A stretch of 64,000 nt of DNA from Blastococcus sp. HT6-4 (GTDB lineage: Bacteria; Actinomycetota; Actinomycetes; Mycobacteriales; Geodermatophilaceae): the NCBI RefSeq assembly GCF_039679125.1, contig NZ_CP155551.1, positions 1,798,001 through 1,862,000 on the forward strand. Direction: 5' to 3'. The notes beneath the pieces were generated by a model. That model searched no databases, had not been told where the DNA came from, and was given only the letters and a program-made list of their open reading frames with translations. The position numbers and the translations under genes are program-made. Positions 7,099 to 16,361 of the stretch are shown here, piece after piece (within the stretch, counting starts at the first letter, position 1; every line of letters starts with the position of its first letter).

Positions 7099-10000
7099 GT
7101 GCCCGAACGTCCCGGCACCACGTCGCCCCGCACCACCGCTCGGGTGGTCGCGCGGCGTGCCGCCCTCGGCACCGCGGCTGCGTCCATCGCAGTCGTCGGC
7201 ATGCCCGTCGTCGCCCTCGCGGCCCCGCCCACCACCCCCTTCATCTCCGAGATCCACTACGACAACGACGGCGCCGACAGCGGCGAGTTCATCGAGGTCG
7301 AACTGCCCCCCGCCGCCAGCTCCGCCGGCCTGGTGGTCGAGCTCTACAACGGCAAGGGCGGCGCCTCGTACGGCACCCTGCCGGTGCCGGAGGTGACGGC
7401 TCCCGCCGACGGCGCGGTCGCCGTGGTGGTCGACGCCCCGGATCTCCAGAACGGAGCACCGGACGGGCTCGCTCTCGTCGATGCCGCCGGGACGGTTCTC
7501 GAGTTTCTCTCCTACGAGGGCACGTTCACCGCGGTCGGTGGGTCCGCCGACGGCATGACCAGCACCGACATCGGCGTGGTGGAGAGCGGCTCGACGCCCG
7601 CCGGGCAGTCGCTGTCGCGCAGCTACGACGCCGGGGCCGACGCCCTGGTGTGGGCCGGACCGGCCGCAGCGACGCCGGGGGCGGTCAACGGTCCCGCCAC
7701 CGGGGAGCCGGGGGAGCCCGGGGTGCCCGTCGGCTGCGAGACGGCGCCGACCCACGAGATCGGTGCCGTCCAGGGGGCAGGGGACGCCACCCCGCTCGCC
7801 GGCCAGCAGGTCAGCGTGCGAGGCGTCGTGGTGGGCGACCTGCCGGGCATGTCCGGGTTCTTCCTGCAGGACCCCGACGGTGACGGCGACGCCGCCACGT
7901 CGGACGGGATCTTCGTCTTCAGCCCCCTCGAGGTGGACCTCGGCGACACGGTGATCGCCGGCGGGACGGCCGAGGAGCGCTTCGGCCAGACCCAGATCGG
8001 CGCCGGCGCCGGCGCCGAGGTGTGCACCGACGGCACGGTCACCGACCTGCCCGCCGCCACCGTGCTGGACCTCCCCGCTGACGCCGCCGCACGCGAGCGG
8101 CTCGAGGGCATGCTGGTCGAGCCGGCCGACACCCTCACCGTCAGCGAGGTCTACGACCTCACGCGCTACGGCGACCTGACCCTCTCTGCGGGCGGTGTGC
8201 TCGTGCAGCCGACGGAGGTGGCCCGCCCCGGTCCCGCGGCCGAGGCGGTCGCGGCCGAGAACACGCTCCGCCGGATCGTCCTCGACGACGCCGTCAGCGG
8301 TCAGGTCACGCCGAGCACCGCGCCGTACCTGACGCCGGACCACCCGGTGCGGGTCGGCGACGAGCTCGACTTGACCGAGCCGCTGGTCCTGGGCTTCGGC
8401 TTCGACCAGTGGCGGCTCTTCCCGGCCGACGGCACGGCCGAGGGCGTCTTCGCGCCGCAGAACACCCGTCCGGCCGCCCCCGACGCGGTCGGCGGCGACA
8501 TCCAGGTCGGCGCCTTCAACGTGCTGAACTACTTCCTCACCTTCGACCAGTCCATCGGCCGCGGTGCCGAGAGCCAGGCCGAGTTCGAGCTGCAGGCCGC
8601 CAAGATCGTCCCGGCCATCGACGCGCTGGACGCCGAGGTCGTGACGCTCATGGAGATCGAGGACACCGACTCCACCGGGTACACACCGGGCAACGCCGAC
8701 ACCGCGCTCGCGGACCTGGTCGCCCGGCTCAACACCTACGCCGGTGACGAGGACGCGTGGGCCTTCGTGCCCCTGCCGCGGGAGCTCTACGCGGTCGACC
8801 GGGACGTGATCCGCAACGCGGTCATCTACCGGCCGGCCGCCGTGGCGCCGGTCGGCGACCCGGTCGGCCTGGTCGACGAGGCCAACTTCGACAACGCCCG
8901 CGAGCCCCTCGCGCAGACCTTCGAGGCGGCCGGTGACACGTTCACCGTCGTCGCGAACCACCTGAAGTCCAAGAGCCCGGGCAGTCCGACCGGGGACAAC
9001 GTGGACGCCGGCGACGGCCAGGGCGCGTGGAACGGTGACCGGGTGCGCCAGGCGCAGGCCCTGGCCGGCTTCGTCGAGGATCTCCGGGCGACCACCGGGG
9101 ACGAGGACGTCCTCGTGCTCGGCGACCTCAACGCCTACAGCCAGGAGGACCCGATCCAGGTCCTCCGGGACGCCGGCCTGACCGACCTGGGCACGCAGTT
9201 CGACGAGGGTCGCTACAGCTACGTCTACGACGACATGTCCGGCTCGCTGGACCACGCGATGGCCACCCCCGAGCTCACGGCGAAGGTCACCGACGTCGCG
9301 CACTGGAACATCAACGCCGTCGAGTCCTACGCCTACCAGTACGGCGGCGACCCCGAGCTCTACGCGGCCGACCCGTACCGGTCCAGCGACCACGATCCGC
9401 TCGTCGTCGGCCTGGACCTGGCCGGGACGGGCACCGGCGACGGCACCACGGAGCTGCAGCTGCTCGCGATCAACGACTTCCACGGCCGGCTGGCCGACGC
9501 CGTCGCCCTCGCGGGCACGGTGGAGGAGCAGCGGGCCCGCGACGACGTCGACGCGACGCTGCTGCTGTCGGCGGGTGACAACATCGGCGCCTCGCCCTTC
9601 GTGTCCTCCGTCCAGCAGGACGCGCCGACGCTCGAGGTGCTCAACGAGATGGGCCTGCAGGCCTCGGCGGTGGGCAACCACGAGTTCGACCGCGGGTTCG
9701 CCGACCTGGTCGACCGCGTGGGGGTCGACGGCGAGAGCGGCCTGGCCGCCTTCGACTACCTGGGCGCCAACGTCTACCGGGACGGCGCCCCCGCGCTGCC
9801 GGAGTACGCGCTGCTCGACGCCGCCGGCGTGACGGTCGGGGTCATCGGCGTGGTCACCGAGGAGACCAGCTCGCTCGTCTCCCCGGCCGGGATCGAGGGC
9901 ATCACCTTCGGCGACCCCGTCGAGGCCACCAACCGCGTGGTCGGCGAGCTCACCGACGGGGTCGGCGACGAGGCGGACGTGATCGTCCTGCTCGCCCACG

Positions 10001-11367
10001 AGGGCGCGCCGGGGAGCGACTCCCTGGAGGAGCAGCTCGCCCTCGACACCGCGTTCACCGCGATCGTCACCGGCGTGGACGCCGAGGTGGACGCCATCGT
10101 GACCGGCCACACGCACCAGAGCTACGCCTGGGCGGCGCCGGTCCCCGGTGAGGCCGACACCCGTCCGGTCATCCAGACCGGGTCCTACGCCGACGCGCTG
10201 GGCCGGATCGTGCTCACCTACGAGGAGGCCACCGACGAGGTGACCACCTTCACGGTGGAGAACATCGCGCCCACGGAGCGGCCGGCCGACGAGCTCGTCG
10301 CCGCGTACCCGCGCGTCGCCGAGGTCGCCGGGACCGTCGCGGCGGCGGAGGCCTACGCCGACGAGGTGGGCGGCCAGGTGATCGGTTCGGTGACGGACGA
10401 CATCACGCGGGCGTTCACCGAGGCGGGGGCGGAGGACCGCGGGTCCTACTCGTCCCTCGGGGGTCTCGTCGCCGACACCTACGTGTACGGCTCCGAGCTC
10501 AGCCCGATCGAGCCGGCCGACCTCGGCCTGGTCAACCCCGGCGGCCTGCGGGCCGACCTGCTGTACGAGGAGGACGGGGAGATCACGCTGGCCGAGGCCA
10601 ACGAGGTGACGCCGTTCGCCAACGACCTGGTCGTGGTCACCCTCACCGGCGCCCAGCTGGTGGAGGTGCTCGAGCAGCAGTGGCAGCCCGAGGGCAGCTC
10701 GCGGCCGTTCCTGGCGCTGGGCACGTCCGAGGAGCTGACGTGGTCCTACGACCCCGACGCGCCTGCGGGGGAGCGGATCATCGTCGACAGCATCCGGATC
10801 TCGGGTGAGCCGATCGACCTCGGTGCCACCTACCGGGTGGCCACCAACAGCTTCCTGGCCTCCGGCGGTGACAACTTCACGGTCTTCACCGAGGGAACCA
10901 CGGAGCAGACGGGGCTGATCGACTTCGACGCCTTCCAGGCCTACCTGGAGGAGTTCTCGCCGCTGAGCCCGGAGGACTACACCGGCCGGGTCACCATCGG
11001 CGAGGCCGAGGAGCCGGCGCCGGACGCCGGGGTGACGGTGTCGCCGACGACGTTCGCCGCCCGTGACCGGATCACGGTCTCGGTCACCGGCTTCGCGCCG
11101 TCCGAGCGGGTCGAGCTGACCCTCGACGGCCGGCGGCTGAAGCCGATCCGGACCGACGCCGACGGCGCCGGCTCGGTGCAGCTGACGGTGCCCGGCCGGG
11201 TCGACGCGGGCCCGGCCGAGATCGTGGCCACCGGGACCGACTCCGGCCGCACCGCCACCGTGGGGGTGCAGATCACGGAGCCCGAGCGGCCGGGCAACGG
11301 CCAGGGCGGCTTCCTGGGCCGGCTCCTCGGCTGGCTGCAGTACATCTGGCAGCTGATCCGCGACTGA
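7099..11367 (+). CDS. Secreted ExeM/NucH-type nuclease fused to 5'-nucleotidase
   Basis: A 1422-residue extracellular protein. Residues 1-41 are a signal peptide with a twin-arginine (ARRAALG) and an ALAA cleavage site, so Tat export is possible. Then follow a lamin-tail-like domain (~48-160, FISEIHYDNDG), an OB-like region (~220-460), an endonuclease/exonuclease/phosphatase domain (~465-770, with GDLNAYS and SSDHDPLVVG) and a metallophosphatase 5'-nucleotidase domain (~787-1290, with INDFHGRL, GNHEFDRG, GHTH). A beta-rich module and a hydrophobic tail (GWLQYIWQLI) end it. It should hydrolyse extracellular DNA and then dephosphorylate the nucleotides, scavenging phosphate and nucleosides. The frame is open upstream; the start is set by GGAAGGAA and the signal peptide. 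Confidence 0.92.
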   Translation: MPERPGTTSPRTTARVVARRAALGTAAASIAVVGMPVVALAAPPTTPFISEIHYDNDGADSGEFIEVELPPAASSAGLVVELYNGKGGASYGTLPVPEVTAPADGAVAVVVDAPDLQNGAPDGLALVDAAGTVLEFLSYEGTFTAVGGSADGMTSTDIGVVESGSTPAGQSLSRSYDAGADALVWAGPAAATPGAVNGPATGEPGEPGVPVGCETAPTHEIGAVQGAGDATPLAGQQVSVRGVVVGDLPGMSGFFLQDPDGDGDAATSDGIFVFSPLEVDLGDTVIAGGTAEERFGQTQIGAGAGAEVCTDGTVTDLPAATVLDLPADAAARERLEGMLVEPADTLTVSEVYDLTRYGDLTLSAGGVLVQPTEVARPGPAAEAVAAENTLRRIVLDDAVSGQVTPSTAPYLTPDHPVRVGDELDLTEPLVLGFGFDQWRLFPADGTAEGVFAPQNTRPAAPDAVGGDIQVGAFNVLNYFLTFDQSIGRGAESQAEFELQAAKIVPAIDALDAEVVTLMEIEDTDSTGYTPGNADTALADLVARLNTYAGDEDAWAFVPLPRELYAVDRDVIRNAVIYRPAAVAPVGDPVGLVDEANFDNAREPLAQTFEAAGDTFTVVANHLKSKSPGSPTGDNVDAGDGQGAWNGDRVRQAQALAGFVEDLRATTGDEDVLVLGDLNAYSQEDPIQVLRDAGLTDLGTQFDEGRYSYVYDDMSGSLDHAMATPELTAKVTDVAHWNINAVESYAYQYGGDPELYAADPYRSSDHDPLVVGLDLAGTGTGDGTTELQLLAINDFHGRLADAVALAGTVEEQRARDDVDATLLLSAGDNIGASPFVSSVQQDAPTLEVLNEMGLQASAVGNHEFDRGFADLVDRVGVDGESGLAAFDYLGANVYRDGAPALPEYALLDAAGVTVGVIGVVTEETSSLVSPAGIEGITFGDPVEATNRVVGELTDGVGDEADVIVLLAHEGAPGSDSLEEQLALDTAFTAIVTGVDAEVDAIVTGHTHQSYAWAAPVPGEADTRPVIQTGSYADALGRIVLTYEEATDEVTTFTVENIAPTERPADELVAAYPRVAEVAGTVAAAEAYADEVGGQVIGSVTDDITRAFTEAGAEDRGSYSSLGGLVADTYVYGSELSPIEPADLGLVNPGGLRADLLYEEDGEITLAEANEVTPFANDLVVVTLTGAQLVEVLEQQWQPEGSSRPFLALGTSEELTWSYDPDAPAGERIIVDSIRISGEPIDLGATYRVATNSFLASGGDNFTVFTEGTTEQTGLIDFDAFQAYLEEFSPLSPEDYTGRVTIGEAEEPAPDAGVTVSPTTFAARDRITVSVTGFAPSERVELTLDGRRLKPIRTDADGAGSVQLTVPGRVDAGPAEIVATGTDSGRTATVGVQITEPERPGNGQGGFLGRLLGWLQYIWQLIRD

Positions 11368-11380
11368 CCCCGACACACGG

Positions 11381-11419
11381 CCGGAGGCCGGTCCCCACGT
11401 CGTGGGGGCCGGCCTCCGG
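11381..11419. terminator. Strong bidirectional terminator
   Basis: An 18-base arm (11381-11398) pairs with 11402-11419 with a single G-U pair and a three-base loop. It lies between two convergent genes, 13 bases after the nuclease stop and ~24 before the glucanotransferase stop, so it can serve both strands. No U-tract, as is usual in high-GC actinobacteria. Confidence 0.8.
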
Positions 11420-11442
11420 TCCGTGCGGGGGTCGCCTGCCGG

Positions 11443-13275
11443 TCAGCGGTCGGTGCCGACGCCCTCGGCGAGCGTGTGCGCCACCGTCTGCAGCAGCGGG
11501 TGCGCGGGCAGGTCCTCGACCAGGACCGGCAGCGGCAGCGACCAGTTGGGGCGCTCGCCGGCCCCGGGCATGTTCGGGCGCCGCTGCTCGCCGACGGCGT
11601 CGTCCAGCGTGGCCGACAGCAGCAGCGACGGCGCCTGCGCCAGCAGCTCGTGCGCCCGCGCCACCGCCTGCTCGACGGTCGCGTCGTCGGACAGCCCGGG
11701 CAGGTGCGCCAGCAGCGAGTTCCGCCCGCGCTCCAGCTCCTCGTCGGTGCCGGTCCCGTGCTCCCGCTGCTCGTCGGCGTCGGCCTCGGTCCACAGCCCC
11801 GCGACCGTGGGCAGGTCGTGGGTGGTGATCGCGGCCATGGCCTCGGCCGGCCACTCCGCGGGGGCGTCCTCCTCGAACCAGAGCAGCCGGTAGGAGAGCA
11901 CGCCGTGCTCGGCCATGGCCTCCCGCACGCCCTCCTCGACGGTGCCGAGGTCCTCACCCACCACGAGCGCCTGCGCGCGGTGGCTCTCCAGCGCGACGAT
12001 GTCCAGCAGGTCCTCGGCCGGATAGCGGACGTAGGCGCCGTCGGCGGCGCTGCTGTCCGCCGGCACCCACCACAGCCGGAACAGGCCCATGACGTGGTCG
12101 ATCCGCAGGCCGCCGGCGCCGGCCATCGTGGCGCGGATCGACTGGACGAACGGCTCGTAGTCGGCGTCGCGCAGCCGCCAGGGGATCAGCGGCGGGGCCC
12201 CCCAGTCCTGGCCGGCGGAGTTGAAGGCGTCCGGTGGCGCGCCGACGCTCACGCCGTCGGCCAGCACCTCCTGCCAGGCCCAGGCGTCGGCCCCGCCGCC
12301 GGCGAAACCGATCGGCAGGTCCTGGATGACGGTCATCCCCTCGGCGGCCGCCGTGAGCTGCAGGTCCAGCGCCCACTGCAGCCACGCGTGGAAGGCGACG
12401 ACGGCACCGTGCTGCTCGGCGTAGGCGGCGACGGCGGGCGCGTCGGAGCGGCGCAGCTCCTCCGGCCAGGTGTGCCAGTCCGCGCCGTGCTCCTCGGTGA
12501 TCGCCGCCCAGGTGGCCCAGGTCTGCAGCGTCGTGCCCTGCGCCTCGCGCCAGCGCACGAAGGCCTCGCCGCCGCCGTGGGCGAAGAAGATCCGCATGAG
12601 GACCTCCCGCTTGCGGGCCCACACGGCGTCCCGGTCGATCAACGGCCCCTCCGACAGCGCCCGCCCGGCGTCGGCCTCGAGGTCGACGGCGTCGGCGCCG
12701 GGCACCTCGTCGACCCGCAGGTACAGGGGGTTGCGGAACCGGCGGGTGGCCGGCAGGTACGGGCTGGCCTCCTGATCGGCGATGGGGGCGACGGCGTGCA
12801 GCGGGTTGACCAGCACGAAGCCGGCGCCCTGGTCGGCGGCCATGCGGCGGATGCTGCGCAGGTCGCCCAGGTCGCCGATGCCCCAGCTGTCGCGGCTGCG
12901 GGCCGCGTAGAGCTGCACCGCCCAGCCCCAGGCCCGGTCCTCGGGCAGCCAGCAGCGGCCGGGGGAGACGATCAGCCGGCGGCGCCGTCCCGCCGGCGAC
13001 TGCAGCCAGTGGTAGCCCAGCGGGAAGTCGGCGGGCAGCTCGCCGTCGATGTGCCGGACCTCGCCGTCCTCGCAGACGACGTCGGCCTCGTCGACCTCCA
13101 GGGCGTCACCGGGACGGGCCACGATGGGCGCCCGCTCCTCGAGGTCGGCCGGTGGCTCACCGATCACCCCCCGCAGCTTCTCGATCGTCTCCCGGGCCAC
13201 CTGGTGCTCCTCGTCGAGCGCGTCGAGCCAGCTCGCATCGATGCCCCACTCGTCGGTCGTCGGCTTCGTCGTCAC
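11443..13275 (-). CDS. malQ: 4-alpha-glucanotransferase (amylomaltase)
   Basis: 610 residues, glycoside hydrolase family 77. It transfers alpha-1,4-glucan segments between maltodextrins, releasing glucose, in the cytoplasmic maltose/glycogen pathway. The three catalytic acids are recognisable: nucleophile D393 in GGLRIDHVMG, acid/base E441 in VVGEDLGTV, and D487 in TTHDLPT. The N-terminal ~95 residues are the actinobacterial MalQ extension. The sequence around 120-165 (YAARSRDSWGIGDLGDL, NPLHA) is typical. It lies 37 bases downstream of the HrpB gene on the same strand and could be co-transcribed; a trehalose-synthase-like gene lies 14 kb away. Confidence 0.93.
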   Translation of the reverse strand: MTTKPTTDEWGIDASWLDALDEEHQVARETIEKLRGVIGEPPADLEERAPIVARPGDALEVDEADVVCEDGEVRHIDGELPADFPLGYHWLQSPAGRRRRLIVSPGRCWLPEDRAWGWAVQLYAARSRDSWGIGDLGDLRSIRRMAADQGAGFVLVNPLHAVAPIADQEASPYLPATRRFRNPLYLRVDEVPGADAVDLEADAGRALSEGPLIDRDAVWARKREVLMRIFFAHGGGEAFVRWREAQGTTLQTWATWAAITEEHGADWHTWPEELRRSDAPAVAAYAEQHGAVVAFHAWLQWALDLQLTAAAEGMTVIQDLPIGFAGGGADAWAWQEVLADGVSVGAPPDAFNSAGQDWGAPPLIPWRLRDADYEPFVQSIRATMAGAGGLRIDHVMGLFRLWWVPADSSAADGAYVRYPAEDLLDIVALESHRAQALVVGEDLGTVEEGVREAMAEHGVLSYRLLWFEEDAPAEWPAEAMAAITTHDLPTVAGLWTEADADEQREHGTGTDEELERGRNSLLAHLPGLSDDATVEQAVARAHELLAQAPSLLLSATLDDAVGEQRRPNMPGAGERPNWSLPLPVLVEDLPAHPLLQTVAHTLAEGVGTDR

Positions 13276-13312
13276 CCCGCGATCCTCGCCGGGGCGGCGG
13301 CAGCCCGCAGTC

Positions 13313-15841
13313 TCAGTCCCGTGGTCGGGCCCGTGACGTCGCTCGCCTCGTGGCCGGTGCGGCCGCCGGGTCCTCCGGCCAGGGGTGCCGGGGATAGCGG
13401 CCGCGCAGCTCGCTGCGGACGGCGGGATAGCCGGTCACCCAGAAGCCGGCCAGGTCGGCCGTGGTCGCGACGACCCGCTGCGCGGGGGAGAGCAGCTGGA
13501 GCCGCAGCGGGCGGCCGGCGACCCGGGGTGCTTGTGCCCAGCCGAACACCTCCTGCACGCGGACGGAGAGGGTGGGGACGGCCGGATCGGTGTAGTCGAC
13601 CCGGATGCGCGAGCCGGTGGGCACGGACACCTGGTCGGGCACGAGGGCGTCCAGGCTCCCCGCCACCTGCCAGGGCACCAGCCCCCGGAGCGCCGCCACG
13701 ACGTCGAGACGGGTGAGGTCGGCGCGGCTGCGGGCACCCGAGACGTCGATCGCGGCGAGGAGGGCGTCGTCGTCGACGGCCGGCCACGGCTCGCCGAGCC
13801 CGGCGTGCGCGGCCGCCAGGCGGGCCCTGAGGCGGCGGGCCGCCGGTGTCCAGGCCAGCAGCCCGAGCCCCTCCAGCCGGAGCCCCTCGGCGACGGCGGC
13901 GCCCACCTCGGCCGGGTCCGGGTCGGGGAGCGGGCGCTCGGCCAGCACGATCGCGCCCAGCCGTTCCACCCGCGCGCCGCGGACGTCGCCGTCGCGCCAG
14001 GCCACCTCGTCGCCCTCGGCGTGCAGCGGCCCGCCGGCCTCCACGGCGGTGGCCTCGTCGATCGCGACCGCCGATCGCACGCGGGCGTCCCGACGTCCGG
14101 GCGAACGGTCGGCGACGGCGACCGCCAGCCACGGGGCACCGGTGAGGGCCGAGCCGGGCGCCAGCTCGGCGCCGGTGCCGGCGGCCATGAGGAAGGTGCC
14201 GGTGCTGCCCGGCCGGCGACGGGCGAGCCGCTCGGGATGGGCGAGGCCGACCACCAGCCCGGCCGCGGTGTCGTCGGGCAGCCGCGGTGCCCGGACGTCC
14301 TCGACCGCCCGCTCGAGGCGGGTGACCTCCTCCCGCCAGCGGCCGGCGGCGCCGCGGTCCGCCCCGGAGCGCAGGTCGCGCCAGGCCGCCGCCAGGTCGT
14401 CGCTGCGGAAGGAGAGGTCCGCCGACAGCAGGGCGACCACCTCGGCCGCCCGGCGACGGCCCACCAGCGGGGCGCCGTCCAGCAGCGCACGGGCCAGCCG
14501 CGGATGCACCCCGATCGCGCTCAGCGCTCGCCCCCGCGGGGTCACCCGGCCGTCGTCGTCCACCGCGCCGAGGGTGCGCAGCGTCTGCCCGGCGACGAGC
14601 AGGGCGGCCGGCGGGGGAGCGTCGAGCAGGCCGAGGCCCTGGCCGCCCGGCGCCCCCCAGCACGCCAGCTCCAGCGCGAAGGCGGTGAGGTCGGCGGTGA
14701 CCACTTCCGGCTCCTCGTGCGCCGGGAGCCGGTCGTGCTCGGCGGCGGTCCAGCAGCGGTAGACCGCACCCGGCGCCTCGCGGCCGGCCCGGCCGGCGCG
14801 CTGGGTGACCGATGCCCGGGACGCCCGCACCGTGGCCAGCGAGCCCAGGCCGCGGGACAGGTCGGCCCGCGGCACGCGCGCGAGCCCGGCGTCGACGACG
14901 ACGCGGACGCCGGGCACGGTCAGGCTGCTCTCCGCGAGCGCGGTGGCGAGGACGACCCGGCGGCGGGGCCCCTGCCGCAGCGCGGCGTCCTGCGCCGTGG
15001 CCGGCAGCCGGCCGTGCAGCGGCAGCACGTCGGCGTCCAGGCCGTGCAGCCGACCGGTCACCGCGCCGATCTCGGCGGCGCCGGGCAGGAAGACCAGGAC
15101 GTCGCCGCTCCGCTCGGCGAGCGCCCGGCGGACGGTCGCGGCGACGTGGGCGAGCAGCCGCGGATCGACCCGCGGACCGTGCGGCGGCTCGACCGGGCCG
15201 GGCGGGGCCCAGACCACGTCGACGTCGTGCAGGGCCCCGCGCGCCTCGACGACCGGAGCCGGGCCGGCCTCCCCGCCCATGAGGGCGGCGAGCCGGTCGG
15301 CCTGGGCCGTCGCCGACATGGCGAGCAGGTGCAGGTCCGGGCGCAGCGCACCACGGACGTCGAGGCCGAAGGCGAGCGCCAGGTCGGTGTCCAGGTGCCG
15401 CTCGTGGCACTCGTCCAGGACCACCGCGTCCACGCCCGGCAGTTCCGGATCGGCCTGCAGGCGGCGGACGAGCAGGCCGGTGGTGACCACCTCGACCCGG
15501 GTGGCGGCGCTGCGCCGGCTGTCCCCGCGGACGCTGTAGCCCACCCGCCCGCCGACGGGCTCGCCCAGCAGCGCGGCCATCCGGCGGGCGGCGGCCCGGG
15601 CGGCCACGCGGCGCGGCTCGGCCACGACGACGCGCCCCGGGAGGGAACCGGCCAGTGCCAGCGGGACGAGCGTGGTCTTCCCGGTTCCGGGCGGGGCCAC
15701 CAGCACGGCGCCCCCCCGGGCCGACAGCGCGTCGGCCACCGCGGGCAGCACGGAGCGGACCGGCAGATCGGTCCCGGGCGTCCCGGGCGGTGGCAGCACG
15801 GAACCCAGTCTGGCGGGCAGGGTGCGGCGCTCCGCCACCAC
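13313..15841 (-). CDS. hrpB: ATP-dependent helicase HrpB
   Basis: About 842 residues, DEAH-box superfamily 2. Motif I is APPGTGKTT, motif II DECH (VVLDECHERH), motif III SATAQ; the helicase C domain carries VVLATALAESSLTVPGV and QRAGRAGR. The C-terminal ~350 residues form the HrpB-specific region. The family is annotated as RNA helicase but its cellular role is poorly defined. Two consecutive GTG codons (15841, 15838) follow an upstream open frame; the region before them lacks helicase homology, so the start is placed here. It is divergent from the tautomerase gene, whose start is 43 bases away. Confidence 0.88.
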   Translation of the reverse strand: MVAERRTLPARLGSVLPPPGTPGTDLPVRSVLPAVADALSARGGAVLVAPPGTGKTTLVPLALAGSLPGRVVVAEPRRVAARAAARRMAALLGEPVGGRVGYSVRGDSRRSAATRVEVVTTGLLVRRLQADPELPGVDAVVLDECHERHLDTDLALAFGLDVRGALRPDLHLLAMSATAQADRLAALMGGEAGPAPVVEARGALHDVDVVWAPPGPVEPPHGPRVDPRLLAHVAATVRRALAERSGDVLVFLPGAAEIGAVTGRLHGLDADVLPLHGRLPATAQDAALRQGPRRRVVLATALAESSLTVPGVRVVVDAGLARVPRADLSRGLGSLATVRASRASVTQRAGRAGREAPGAVYRCWTAAEHDRLPAHEEPEVVTADLTAFALELACWGAPGGQGLGLLDAPPPAALLVAGQTLRTLGAVDDDGRVTPRGRALSAIGVHPRLARALLDGAPLVGRRRAAEVVALLSADLSFRSDDLAAAWRDLRSGADRGAAGRWREEVTRLERAVEDVRAPRLPDDTAAGLVVGLAHPERLARRRPGSTGTFLMAAGTGAELAPGSALTGAPWLAVAVADRSPGRRDARVRSAVAIDEATAVEAGGPLHAEGDEVAWRDGDVRGARVERLGAIVLAERPLPDPDPAEVGAAVAEGLRLEGLGLLAWTPAARRLRARLAAAHAGLGEPWPAVDDDALLAAIDVSGARSRADLTRLDVVAALRGLVPWQVAGSLDALVPDQVSVPTGSRIRVDYTDPAVPTLSVRVQEVFGWAQAPRVAGRPLRLQLLSPAQRVVATTADLAGFWVTGYPAVRSELRGRYPRHPWPEDPAAAPATRRATSRARPRD

Positions 15842-15884
15842 TGTGCGGGCGTGCGTCGGCCCCCGGCAGGGAAAGGGGATGGGC

Positions 15885-16286
15885 GTGCCGTCGCTGCAGC
15901 TGGACCTCCCGCTCCGCATGGACCTCGACGCCAAGCGGTCTCTCGCCAGGGAGATCGGATCGGTCTACGCCGAGGTGATGGGGGTGTCGCTCGAGTTCAT
16001 CACCGTCGCGATCCACGATCTGGGCCCCGGCGGGGTGTGGCGGTGTGGCGGGGACGGTCCCGAACCCGCGGGACTGGTGATGTGCGACGTCCGCGCCGGC
16101 CGGCCCGCCGCGACGCGAGAACTCCTCGCCCGCCGGATCGTCGACGTGTGCGTCCGGGTCTGCGGACTGGAGGAGCGCCGGCTGAAGGTGGAGTTCACGC
16201 AGCACTCCGGTGACGAGATGTACCACCCGCACCTGGGCGGCTTCGCCCCGGACTGGGCGCCCGACACGGGGGAGGGGACCGGCTGA
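15885..16286 (+). CDS. Tautomerase superfamily protein
   Basis: 133 residues. The tautomerase/MIF superfamily uses an N-terminal proline, exposed by methionine removal, as catalytic base. GTG 15885 gives Met-Pro-Ser-Leu-Gln-Leu, which places that proline at position 1 of the mature protein. A GGGG at 15875-15878 is six bases before this GTG, whereas the ATG at 15879 would bury the proline, so 15885 is chosen. The ~133-residue length fits the longer malonate-semialdehyde-decarboxylase/cis-CaaD-like subgroups rather than 4-oxalocrotonate tautomerase (~62 residues). Substrate unknown; the neighbouring carboxylate catabolism is suggestive only. Confidence 0.8.
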   Translation: MPSLQLDLPLRMDLDAKRSLAREIGSVYAEVMGVSLEFITVAIHDLGPGGVWRCGGDGPEPAGLVMCDVRAGRPAATRELLARRIVDVCVRVCGLEERRLKVEFTQHSGDEMYHPHLGGFAPDWAPDTGEGTG

Positions 16287-16361
16287 GCCGACCGCGACGC
16301 CGGACGTGCCGGGCCGGGGACGACGGCCGCCCCGGACGGGCCAGGCACCGGGAACCGCCGG

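Noticed and set aside
7033..11376. A 1447-codon open frame antisense to the secreted nuclease
   Set aside because: It mirrors the real gene; the translation is Arg/Gly/Asp/Val low-complexity without domains, as expected from the high-GC codon pattern. The plus-strand protein has clear domains and a signal peptide.
11476..16213. Long plus-strand frames antisense to malQ and hrpB
   Set aside because: Shadow frames; the malQ and hrpB catalytic motifs on the minus strand settle the coding strand.
16287..16361. Terminator between tautomerase and tarD-like genes
   Set aside because: Only short CCGGGG/CCCCGG pairing with a long loop is seen; not distinguishable from background in GC-rich DNA.
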